A DNA stretch of 5,310 nucleotides from Methylorubrum extorquens (GCA_019695455.1 JAEUAC010000115.1:1-5310), one strand, 5' to 3'; positions 1-4,201 are shown, counted from the stretch's first letter. Translations and numbers: made by a program. Notes: generated by a model not told the origin, from the sequence alone.

Positions 1-73
1 GGGGGCGTGTGCGCGTTCATTCGGGGCCGCGTCGGAGATTGGTCCTATTGTCGGGCCCGGGCGGCCGTGCTGC

Positions 74-100
74 AAGGCCGGCCGGGCTGAAAGGCCGGCC
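74..100. repeat. Pair of AAGGCCGGCC direct repeats before the thioesterase gene
   Basis: The 10-mer AAGGCCGGCC occurs at 74-83 and again at 91-100, 17 nt apart start to start; each copy contains the 8-nt palindrome GGCCGGCC. The second copy ends right before the Shine-Dalgarno sequence (AGGAGG, 101-106) of the next gene. In DNA this GC-rich a short repeat can arise by chance. A pair of operator sites or alternative hairpins near the ribosome binding site are the other readings. The rest of 1-115 shows no gene; TATTGT at 46-51 resembles a -10 box but has no convincing -35 partner. Confidence 0.35.
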
Positions 101-115
101 AGGAGGGTGGCGCCG

Positions 116-544
116 TTGAAGCCGATCGTCATGGACGTCGCCGCCATCGAGGCCTTTCTCGATCGCGAGTTTCCGCAGATCCACCAGGACGGCCGCGTCT
201 ACGTCGTGGAGGAGGTGGGCCCGCTCGTGGGCCGGATGCGCATGAGGGCCGGGCCGCGCCACATCCGTCCGGGCGGCACGCTCTCGGGTCCGAGCATGAT
301 GGCGCTCGCGGATCTCGCCTTCTACGCGACGATCCTCGCGCAGATCGGGCCCGTCGGCCTCGCCGTCACGACCAGCCTCTCCTTCAACTTCCTGCGCAAG
401 CCCGAGCCGCGCGACCTGATCGCCCGCTGCCGGCTGATGAAGCTCGGCAAGCGCCTGGCGGTCGGCGAGGTGTCGCTCGTGTCGGACGGCGCGGACGAGG
501 AGGTCTGCCACGCCACGGGGACCTATTCGATCCCGCCACGCTGA
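116..544 (+). CDS. PaaI-type hotdog-fold acyl-CoA thioesterase
   Basis: A 142-residue protein, normal length for single-domain PaaI-family hotdog thioesterases, which hydrolyse acyl-CoA thioesters in the cytoplasm. The family core is clear: RPGGTLSGPSMMALAD (residues 51-66) is the region of the HGG-type loop and the central helix carrying the catalytic acidic residue (Asp66 here). TTSLSFNFLRKP (85-96) is the central strand of the fold. The start is chosen as TTG 116 because AGGAGG at 101-106 lies 9 nt before it. In-frame GTG 107 directly abuts that sequence, too close to use it, and ATG 131 has no Shine-Dalgarno sequence; it would give a 137-residue protein. The gene precedes rplM-rpsI, an order I recall from Rhizobiales, but nothing ties it functionally to translation. 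The substrate cannot be told from sequence. Family assignment is firm; the exact start is an inference. Confidence 0.85.
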   Translation: MKPIVMDVAAIEAFLDREFPQIHQDGRVYVVEEVGPLVGRMRMRAGPRHIRPGGTLSGPSMMALADLAFYATILAQIGPVGLAVTTSLSFNFLRKPEPRDLIARCRLMKLGKRLAVGEVSLVSDGADEEVCHATGTYSIPPR

Positions 545-552
545 CGATTGTT

Positions 553-570
553 GCGGTATGATGATACCGC
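553..570. promoter_or_regulatory. Perfect 7-bp inverted repeat behind the thioesterase gene
   Basis: GCGGTAT, a GATG spacer, then ATACCGC form a perfect inverted repeat starting 9 nt after the thioesterase stop codon. No T-run follows, so it is a poor intrinsic terminator. It contains TATGAT (557-562), a five-of-six match to a -10 box, but no -35 at proper spacing. The half-sites resemble operators of winged-helix (for example GntR-type) regulators. It could be a DNA operator for the rplM operon, a 3' stabilising hairpin for the thioesterase mRNA, or chance. Confidence 0.4.
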
Positions 571-627
571 TGTCGCTAACGCGTTGTTTTCGTTGGAGTG
601 TTTCCGGGTGGTGCGCGATCGTCGTGC

Positions 628-656
628 TTGACCTCGGGCCGGTTCGGCCGTAGGAA
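628..656 (+). promoter_or_regulatory. Candidate sigma70-type promoter for rplM-rpsI
   Basis: TTGACC (628-633), preceded by the C typical of alphaproteobacterial -35 boxes, is followed after 17 nt by TAGGAA (651-656), a weaker -10. Transcription would begin near 663 and give a leader of about 73 nt before rplM. The -35 match is good and the -10 mediocre. A complication is that a terminator-like hairpin then starts only about 5 nt into the transcript, so the real promoter may lie further upstream. Confidence 0.45.
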
Positions 657-666
657 GCCGTCGTTC

Positions 667-699
667 GCCGCTTCGGAGTTCCGGGGCGGCTTCGTTTTT
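667..699 (+). terminator. Terminator-like hairpin in the rplM leader
   Basis: A 10-bp stem (667-676 with 681-690; eight Watson-Crick pairs plus two internal G-U pairs) closes an AGTT loop and is followed by TTCGTTTTT (691-699). This has the form of an intrinsic terminator pointing toward rplM, whose ATG is only 36 nt beyond the T-run. It could end thioesterase transcripts, with a long 3' UTR of about 120 nt. It could also be an attenuator in the rplM-rpsI leader, since no complete promoter fits between it and rplM. E. coli L13 is known to autoregulate its operon, but whether this hairpin takes part in anything similar is inference. Confidence 0.5.
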
Positions 700-700
700 C

Positions 701-716
701 GGTGGCCGCGGCCACC
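701..716 (+). promoter_or_regulatory. Perfect 16-nt palindrome just upstream of rplM
   Basis: GGTGGCCGCGGCCACC is a perfect palindrome that in RNA gives a 6-bp stem with a CGCG loop. It directly follows the T-run of the preceding hairpin and ends 19 nt before the rplM ATG. The space between it and the ATG carries only a weak ribosome binding site (AGAGAAG directly before the ATG). Its position suits a translational control element for the L13-S9 mRNA. No known leader class was recognised. Confidence 0.4.
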
Positions 717-735
717 CTCCGGACGGCCAGAGAAG

Positions 736-1197
736 ATGAAAACCTTTTCCCTGAAGCCGGCCGATGTCGAGAAGAAGTGGGTCGTCATCGACGCCCAGGG
801 TCTCGTCGTCGGTCGCCTCGCCTCGATCGTCGCCCTGCGGCTCCGCGGCAAGCACAAGCCCTACTACACGCCCCACGTCGATTGCGGCGACAACGTCGTG
901 ATCATCAACGCCGACAAGGTGGTGTTCACCGGCCGCAAGCGCGAGCAGAAGGTGTATTACCACCACACCGGCTACATCGGCGGCATCAAGGAGCGGTCGG
1001 CGAAGTCCATCCTCGAGGGGCGCTTTCCCGAGCGGATCGTCGAGAAGGCCGTGGAGCGCATGCTCCCGCGCGGTCCGCTCTTCCGCAAGATCCTCGGCAA
1101 CCTGCGTGTCTACAAGGGCGCCGAGCATCCGCACGTCGCCCAGCAGCCCGAGACGCTGGATGTCGGCATCCTCAACCGCAAGAACGTGAGCGCCTGA
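736..1197 (+). CDS. rplM: 50S ribosomal protein L13
   Basis: A 153-residue L13, slightly longer than the E. coli protein (142), as usual for alphaproteobacteria. L13 binds 23S rRNA early in assembly of the large subunit. The N-terminal part reads KKWVVIDAQGLVVGRLAS (residues 13-30), the middle has GDNVVIINADKVVFTGRK (51-68) and YYHHTGYIGGIK (74-85), and the family signature lies in AVERMLPRGPLFRKILGNL (105-123), followed by YKGAEHPHVAQQP (126-138). The start at ATG 736 gives the normal MKTFSLKP N-terminus. The frame is open further upstream, but that stretch has no L13 similarity. The Shine-Dalgarno sequence is weak, which may matter because the gene has a structured leader. It forms an operon with rpsI, 2 nt downstream, the conserved bacterial L13-S9 pair. 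In E. coli L13 represses its own operon; whether that holds here is unknown. Confidence 0.98.
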   Translation: MKTFSLKPADVEKKWVVIDAQGLVVGRLASIVALRLRGKHKPYYTPHVDCGDNVVIINADKVVFTGRKREQKVYYHHTGYIGGIKERSAKSILEGRFPERIVEKAVERMLPRGPLFRKILGNLRVYKGAEHPHVAQQPETLDVGILNRKNVSA

Positions 1198-1199
1198 CG

Positions 1200-1679
1200 A
1201 TGGCCGTCCTCCAGTCCCTGGCCGACCTCGGCCAGCGCAATGCGCCGGCTTCGGAGAACGAGGCCCCCGTCTACGAGAAGAAGGTCGACGCCCAGGGCCG
1301 CGCCTACGCGACCGGCAAGCGGAAGGACGCGGTCGCCCGCGTCTGGATCAAGCCCGGCCCCGGCAACGTCGTGGTCAACGGTCGTCCGATCGAGGTCTAC
1401 TTCGCGCGGCCCGTGCTGCGGATGATCATCGAGCAGCCGCTCCAGGTCGCCAACCGCATGGGCCAGTACGACGTGATCGTGACGGTCGCGGGCGGTGGGC
1501 TGTCCGGCCAGGCCGGCGCGGTGCGCCACGGCATCTCGAAGGCGCTGACCTTTTTCGAGCCGGAGCTTCGGCCGCCGCTGAAGCGCGAAGGCTTCCTCAC
1601 CCGCGATCCGCGCGTGGTCGAGCGCAAGAAGTACGGCCGCAAGAAGGCCCGTGCCTCGTTCCAGTTCTCGAAGCGCTGA
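1200..1679 (+). CDS. rpsI: 30S ribosomal protein S9
   Basis: A 159-residue S9. The first 30 or so residues (ending near EKKVDAQGR) are an N-terminal extension of the alphaproteobacterial type. The conserved domain starts at YATGKRKDAVARVWI (36-50), continues with the GPGNVVVNGRPIEVYF stretch (53-68), and carries the S9 signature GGGLSGQAGAVRHGISKAL (98-116). It ends in the conserved SKR tail, which reaches toward the P-site tRNA in the 30S subunit. ATG 1200 lies 2 nt after the rplM stop codon (TGACGATG), and only a weak GTGAG sits upstream, so translation is probably coupled to rplM. The frame stays open into rplM, but that upstream stretch is a shadow. A strong terminator follows 23 nt after the stop, so rplM-rpsI forms a closed two-gene unit. 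Confidence 0.98.
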   Translation: MAVLQSLADLGQRNAPASENEAPVYEKKVDAQGRAYATGKRKDAVARVWIKPGPGNVVVNGRPIEVYFARPVLRMIIEQPLQVANRMGQYDVIVTVAGGGLSGQAGAVRHGISKALTFFEPELRPPLKREGFLTRDPRVVERKKYGRKKARASFQFSKR

Positions 1680-1702
1680 TCGCTTCGCCGGCTTCAGACG
1701 CG

Positions 1703-1729
1703 AAGGGCGCCCGAGAGGGCGCCCTTTTT
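1703..1729 (+). terminator. Intrinsic terminator of the rplM-rpsI operon
   Basis: AAGGGCGCCC (1703-1712), loop GAGA, then GGGCGCCCTT (1717-1726) form a perfect 10-bp stem whose 3' end runs into TTTTT (1725-1729). It lies 23 nt after the rpsI stop codon and points along the plus strand. The minus-strand reading lacks a T-run, so it acts mainly for rpsI and not for the convergent gene that ends at 1786. The 56 nt between 1730 and 1785 show nothing further. Confidence 0.93.
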
Positions 1730-1785
1730 CGTTTCCGCGGCGGCGCGGCGGGCTGGTCTGCCTCGGCCGTCCGGTCCCGGTCTCG

Positions 1786-2292
1786 TCAGGCGACCGCCTT
1801 CGCCAGCTGGGCCTTGGTCATGCGGGACCGTCCCGGAACGTTCTTCTGCCGGGCCTTCGCCATGAGGTCGGCCTTCGTCGGTCCGTCTGCCCGACCGGAG
1901 GCGCGGTAGCGAGCGGTCTTCTCGGCGACGTCCTTCGGCTGCGCCGAGAACTGGTGACCCTTCGCCGTGGCGGCGCGCTTGGCCCGGGTCGTGCGGCGGT
2001 ACTCCTCGGACGTGAGCGCCTCGCGCGCCTTCTTGGGCAGGTAGCGCTCGCCCGTCTCGCCGCTCTCGCGGCCGGACTTCGTGCCCCACTCCTCGTCCGT
2101 CCATTCCGCGAGGTGGTTGTCCTCGCTCTTCTCGCCCTTGTAGGTGCCGCCCGCCTCCTTGTAGTCGTGGACGGCGAGCTGGGCCTTGCGGGCCGACCAT
2201 TGGCCCGCCTTGCCGCCCTTGCTGGACCGGGTCACCTTGGCCTTGACCGTCTCCCACAGCTTGGGATCGGCCTTCTCCGCAACCGCCGACAT
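1786..2292 (-). CDS. Small basic protein, DUF5872-like domain plus SAP/Rho-N-like C-terminus
   Basis: A 168-residue, highly charged, Lys/Arg-rich protein without signal peptide or membrane segment. Residues about 24-130 contain SSKGGKAGQWSARKAQLA (23-40), AGGTYKGEKSEDN (47-59), EEWGTKSG (67-74), GERYLPKKAREAL (81-93) and KGHQFSAQPK (111-120). I recall this pattern from a family named DUF5872, found in Rhizobiales and some large viruses; the name is from memory. Residues 137-167, from GPTKADLMAKAR to MTKAQLAKAV, form two short helices around a VPGRS turn, like SAP or Rho-N-terminal nucleic-acid-binding motifs. A nucleic-acid-associated role is an inference. The start is ATG 2292 with GGGAGA 6 nt upstream. 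An in-frame TTG at 2316 is less likely because it overlaps the -10 of the EcfG-like promoter. The gene converges on rpsI and diverges from argC. No molecular function can be stated. Confidence 0.85.
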   Translation of the reverse strand: MSAVAEKADPKLWETVKAKVTRSSKGGKAGQWSARKAQLAVHDYKEAGGTYKGEKSEDNHLAEWTDEEWGTKSGRESGETGERYLPKKAREALTSEEYRRTTRAKRAATAKGHQFSAQPKDVAEKTARYRASGRADGPTKADLMAKARQKNVPGRSRMTKAQLAKAVA

Positions 2293-2315
2293 GCTCGTTC
2301 TCCCGTTTCGGGCCA

Positions 2316-2341
2316 AACCGCCTCCCGGGCGGGCCCGTTCC
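2316..2341 (-). promoter_or_regulatory. EcfG-type general stress promoter for the DUF5872-like gene
   Basis: On the minus strand GGAAC (2341-2337) is followed after 17 nt by GGTT (2319-2316). The alphaproteobacterial EcfG/RpoE2 general stress promoter is known as GGAAC-N16/17-CGTT, so the -35 is perfect and the -10 differs at one base. Transcription would start roughly 17 nt before ATG 2292, leaving just room for the GGGAGA ribosome binding site. The spacing and the fit to the chosen start support it. No better promoter is visible for this gene. Confidence 0.6.
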
Positions 2342-2366
2342 GGGCTGCGGGCTCATGAATCCGTGA

Positions 2367-2395
2367 TTGACTCCCGGCGGACGCGTCCGCATATC
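2367..2395 (+). promoter_or_regulatory. Sigma70-type promoter of the argC leader transcript
   Basis: TTGACT (2367-2372), 17 nt, then CATATC (2390-2395). The -35 matches five of six positions and the -10 matches three of six. Counting from a -10 ending at position -7 puts +1 at 2402, which is exactly the A of the leader-peptide ATG, so the transcript would be leaderless. The spacer is nearly filled by a 14-nt palindrome. Confidence 0.6.
2377..2390. promoter_or_regulatory. 14-nt perfect palindrome in the argC promoter spacer
   Basis: GCGGACGCGTCCGC is a perfect palindrome located between the -35 and -10 boxes of the argC promoter, overlapping the first base of the -10. A regulator bound here would control polymerase access, so it is a candidate operator. 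It carries no signature of a regulator I recognise and is not an ArgR-type ARG box (AT-rich, 18 bp). Chance is possible in DNA this GC-rich. Confidence 0.4.
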
Positions 2396-2401
2396 GGCCC
2401 C

Positions 2402-2458
2402 ATGCCGATCCGCGCCCCCTTCCGACGCCGTCGTTCCGACAGCCTCCGCGCGCGCTGA
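2402..2458 (+). CDS. Putative arginine-rich leader peptide of argC
   Basis: An 18-codon ORF encoding MPIRAPFRRRRSDSLRAR. Seven of 18 residues are Arg, including four consecutive codons CGA CGC CGT CGT (2423-2434). It starts at the predicted +1 of the argC promoter, so it would be translated from a leaderless mRNA; no Shine-Dalgarno sequence precedes it. It ends 24 nt before an intrinsic terminator and 84 nt before argC, an arginine biosynthesis gene. This is the classical layout of an attenuation leader peptide, whose translation senses charged tRNA of the pathway's own amino acid. The peptide itself would have no other needed function. Cautions: GC-rich DNA makes Arg codons common, the frame is open far upstream of this ATG, and no homologues could be compared. 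The ORF is seen directly; the role is inferred. Confidence 0.6.
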   Translation: MPIRAPFRRRRSDSLRAR

Positions 2459-2491
2459 GATCGAGCCCTTTCGTCTCGTCCCAAGCCGCGC
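2448..2491 (+). promoter_or_regulatory. Candidate antiterminator pairing in the argC leader
   Basis: GCGCG (2448-2452) and GCT (2454-2456), with C2453 bulged, can pair with AGCCGCGC (2484-2491), giving 8 bp. This uses the 5' arm of the downstream terminator, so the two structures exclude each other. The upstream strand covers the last codons and stop codon of the leader ORF. A ribosome finishing at TGA 2456-2458 would mask it, while one stalled at the Arg cluster (2423-2434) would leave most of it free. Inside the loop GAGA (2457-2460) can pair with TCTC (2474-2477). Drawn by eye; no energies were computed. Confidence 0.45.
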
Positions 2492-2512
2492 CCTGCGCGG
2501 CTTTTTCGTTTT
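2483..2512 (+). terminator. Intrinsic terminator (attenuator) upstream of argC
   Basis: AAGCCGCGC (2483-2491), loop CCT, then GCGCGGCTT (2495-2503) give a perfect 9-bp stem whose 3' arm runs into a five-T stretch (2502-2506), then CG and TTTT (2509-2512). It points along the plus strand only; the minus reading lacks a T-run. The upstream gene is divergent, so the only plus-strand transcript this terminator can stop is the argC leader itself. It ends 30 nt before the argC ATG. That context is the main reason to call it an attenuator and not a simple gene end. Confidence 0.85.
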
Positions 2513-2542
2513 CGATCCACCGCATCATCAGGGGTTCACGCC

Positions 2543-3514
2543 ATGACCTCCACGCCGATCCTCAAGGGCGACCTGCCGGCCATCTTCATCGACGGCGAGG
2601 TCGGCACGACCGGGCTCCAGATCCGCGAGCGCATCGAAGGCCGTCGCGACCTGCGGCTGGTCTCGGTACCGTCGGAGGCGCGCAAGGATCCCGCGGCGCG
2701 GCGGGACGCGATGGCGGAGGCGGATCTCGCGATTCTGTGTCTCCCGGACGCCGCGGCCCGGGAGGCGGTCGCGATGGCCGAGGAGCTGGGCGCCTCCGCG
2801 CCGCGCATCCTCGACGCCTCGACCGCCCACCGCGTCGCGCCCGGCTGGGAGTTCGGCTTCGCCGAGTTGGCGCCCGGCCACGCCGACGCCATCGCGGCCG
2901 CCCGGAAGGTCGCCAATCCCGGCTGCTACTCGACGGGGGCGATCGCGCTCCTGCGGCCGCTCGTGGATCGGGGCCTCGTTCCCGCCGGCCATCCGCTCTC
3001 GATCAACGCCGTCTCGGGCTATAGCGGCGGCGGCCGGCAGATGATCGAGGCCTTCGAGAGCGGCGCGGCCCCGGCTCTCGAGGTCTACGGGCTCGGCTTC
3101 TCCCACAAGCACCTGCCGGAGATCGAGCGCTATGCGGGCCTCGCCGTGCGGCCGATCTTCATCCCGTCCGTCGGCAACTTTCGCCAGGGCATGCTCGTCT
3201 CCATCCCGCTGCATCTCGACACCCTTCCGGGACGGCCGGCGGCGGCGGACCTCGAGGCGGCGTACCGGGCGCATTACGGCGCGGGCGGATTGGTGCGCGT
3301 CGTGGCCACCACGCCGGACGACCGTCTGGAGCCGGAGGCCCTGAACGGAACGGACGCCATGGAGCTGCGGGTCTTCGGCCTGCCGGACGGCGCGCACGCC
3401 CTCCTGGTCGCCCGGCTCGACAACCTCGGCAAGGGCGCGTCCGGCGCGGCGGTCCAGAATGCCGGCCTCATGCTGGGCTTGGCCTCCGCCGACCTGCAGG
3501 CCCGCGCCGCCTAG
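2543..3514 (+). CDS. argC: N-acetyl-gamma-glutamyl-phosphate reductase
   Basis: A 323-residue ArgC of the short form common in alphaproteobacteria. It catalyses NADPH-dependent reduction of N-acetyl-glutamyl-5-phosphate to N-acetyl-glutamate semialdehyde, the third step of arginine biosynthesis, in the cytoplasm. The nucleotide-binding start is IFIDGEVGTTGLQI (residues 14-27). NPGCYSTGAIALL (125-137) holds the catalytic Cys128, which forms the acyl-enzyme. INAVSGYSGGGRQMIE (154-169) is a substrate-loop motif, GLGFSHKHLPEI (183-194) carries conserved His residues, and the C-terminal helix LDNLGKGASGAAVQNAG (292-308) is typical. The start ATG 2543 has AGGGG 8 nt upstream. The gene stands alone on its strand after a leader containing an arginine-rich ORF and a terminator, which suggests control by arginine supply. 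The order rplM-rpsI-argC is one I recall from Rhizobiales. Nothing is missing or truncated. Confidence 0.96.
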   Translation: MTSTPILKGDLPAIFIDGEVGTTGLQIRERIEGRRDLRLVSVPSEARKDPAARRDAMAEADLAILCLPDAAAREAVAMAEELGASAPRILDASTAHRVAPGWEFGFAELAPGHADAIAAARKVANPGCYSTGAIALLRPLVDRGLVPAGHPLSINAVSGYSGGGRQMIEAFESGAAPALEVYGLGFSHKHLPEIERYAGLAVRPIFIPSVGNFRQGMLVSIPLHLDTLPGRPAAADLEAAYRAHYGAGGLVRVVATTPDDRLEPEALNGTDAMELRVFGLPDGAHALLVARLDNLGKGASGAAVQNAGLMLGLASADLQARAA

Positions 3515-3522
3515 ACGCGGTC

Positions 3523-3536
3523 CGCGCCCGGGCGCG
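3523..3536. repeat. Perfect 14-nt palindrome between convergent argC and MmcQ/YjbR genes
   Basis: CGCGCCCGGGCGCG takes up most of the 22-nt gap between the argC stop (3514) and the end of the convergent minus-strand gene (3537). As RNA it is a short, very GC-rich stem for both transcripts, without a T-run on either side. It may slow polymerase or protect both 3' ends. It is too short to claim as a proper bidirectional terminator. Confidence 0.35.
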
Positions 3537-3875
3537 TCACGCGGGGCGGTGGAAGGCGACCAGCCCCGGCGGCGCGACGTGGCTCCAGGCCGCAAGAAGG
3601 ACCTGCCTCAGCGTCTCCTCGTCGGTGAGCGTCAGGTCGACGTTGGTCCAGCCCCGCTGCCCCCAGGCGCCCGGGATGGGCTCGAACAGGTCGGGATCGG
3701 TCTCGACCAGGTCGGCCTGGATCGTCGGGGAAAGCCGCACGACCATTCGGTCCTCCTCGGCCCACAGCGTCGCGAAGATGCGCCCGCCGACCCGGAAATC
3801 CGCCTGACCGCGATGCGCTCCCTGGACCACGTCCGGCAGGAGCAATGCGATCGCGCGCACGTCGTCCGGCAGCAT
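3537..3875 (-). CDS. MmcQ/YjbR family protein
   Basis: A 112-residue protein, full length for the MmcQ/YjbR family (double-wing fold related to CyaY and DNA-binding proteins; biological role not established). Family features: ALLLPDVVQGAHRGQADFRVGGRIFATLW (about residues 10-38, the family's opening with a glycine-rich turn and strand), MVVRLSP (44-50), and PGAWGQRGWTNVDL (68-81), the most diagnostic motif. The last helix EETLRQVLLAAWSHVAP (86-102) is also typical. Pipelines often label the family DNA-binding, but no contact residues can be assigned here. ATG 3875 is chosen because it gives the normal N-terminus; no clear Shine-Dalgarno sequence precedes it. The gene lies 90 nt downstream of tRNA-Asn on the same strand and may be read from the tRNA promoter. 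It converges with argC. Confidence 0.88.
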   Translation of the reverse strand: MLPDDVRAIALLLPDVVQGAHRGQADFRVGGRIFATLWAEEDRMVVRLSPTIQADLVETDPDLFEPIPGAWGQRGWTNVDLTLTDEETLRQVLLAAWSHVAPPGLVAFHRPA

Positions 3876-3921
3876 GTCAGGACCCGGCGGTCGTCACGAT
3901 GGAAGCTAATGCGTGTGGTGG

Positions 3922-3937
3922 GCCCGACACGTCGGGC
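3922..3937. repeat. Inverted repeat between tRNA-Asn and the MmcQ/YjbR gene
   Basis: GCCCGAC, a 2-nt spacer, then GTCGGGC form a perfect 7-bp inverted repeat 29 nt downstream of tRNA-Asn in the direction of its transcription. No T-run follows on the minus strand. It could be a weak terminator or processing hairpin for the tRNA, or an operator for the MmcQ/YjbR gene that begins at 3875. Confidence 0.35.
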
Positions 3938-3965
3938 GATGGCCCGATGGGCGCCGAAGACCGGA

Positions 3966-4040
3966 TGGCTCCGCGGGTAGGATTCGAACCTACGACCAGC
4001 CGATTAACAGTCGGCTGCTCTACCACTGAGCTACCGCGGA
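3966..4040 (-). tRNA. tRNA-Asn (anticodon GTT)
   Basis: A complete 75-nt tRNA on the minus strand with an encoded CCA end. Acceptor TCCGCGG (4040-4034) pairs with CCGCGGA (3976-3970), and G3969 on the minus strand is the discriminator. The D arm is GCTC...GAGC. The anticodon stem is GCCGA/TCGGC around loop CTGTTAA with GTT at 4008-4006. The T arm is GTAGG/CCTAC around TTCGAAT. All stems are perfectly paired. It reads asparagine codons AAC and AAT. It has its own strong promoter just upstream. No integrase gene or duplicated tRNA end is visible nearby. Confidence 0.98.
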
Positions 4041-4054
4041 TCAGGGTGAGGCGG

Positions 4055-4082
4055 GTTATAGCGATGTCGGGTCGGTGTGCAA
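4055..4082 (-). promoter_or_regulatory. Promoter of tRNA-Asn
   Basis: On the minus strand TTGCAC (4082-4077), 16 nt, then TATAAC (4060-4055). The -10 matches five of six consensus positions and the -35 four or five. Transcription would begin near 4048, about 8 nt before the mature tRNA 5' end, as usual for tRNA genes processed by RNase P. Confidence 0.75.
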
Positions 4083-4146
4083 GCGTCCCGCGGCGATATC
4101 GGCTGCGCAATCCGCATCGTGGGCGCGAGCCGGCCGGTCCGGGTGG

Positions 4147-4176
4147 TTGCCTTCGGCCGAGGGGCCGGATTATACC
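4147..4176 (+). promoter_or_regulatory. Promoter of tRNA-Cys
   Basis: TTGCCT (4147-4152), 18 nt, then TATACC (4171-4176), each matching four of six consensus positions. Transcription would begin near 4183, about 19 nt before tRNA-Cys. CCCGC...GCGGG (4185-4189 with 4192-4196) could make a small hairpin in the short 5' leader. The 161-nt region 4041-4201 holds this promoter and the opposite tRNA-Asn promoter and no gene. Confidence 0.6.
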
Positions 4177-4201
4177 CTGGCCTGCCCGCCTGGCGGGTCG
4201 A

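Noticed and set aside
17..715. 232-codon open frame on the minus strand across the thioesterase and rplM leader
   Set aside because: Antisense to a well-supported gene; Arg/Asp/His-rich composition typical of GC-rich shadow frames, with no recognisable motif.
702..1199. Upstream extension of the rpsI frame through rplM
   Set aside because: The extension is a shadow of rplM; S9 homology starts at ATG 1200 and the usual operon spacing fits that start.
1651..2358. 235-codon plus-strand frame antisense to the DUF5872-like gene
   Set aside because: Leu/Arg/Gly-rich shadow without motifs. The minus-strand protein has clear family motifs, a Shine-Dalgarno sequence and a promoter.
2186..2401. Upstream extension of the argC leader ORF (open frame back to 2186)
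   Set aside because: It overlaps the divergent gene and both promoters, and the predicted transcript begins at 2402. It remains a caution for the leader-peptide reading.
2402..2542. Metabolite-binding riboswitch upstream of argC
   Set aside because: The leader is short and mostly a coding ORF plus a terminator; no conserved aptamer fold was recognised, and attenuation by translation explains the layout better.
2528..3595. 355-codon minus-strand frame antisense to argC
   Set aside because: ArgC on the plus strand is unambiguous; the antisense product is Arg/Asp/Gly-rich with no family features.
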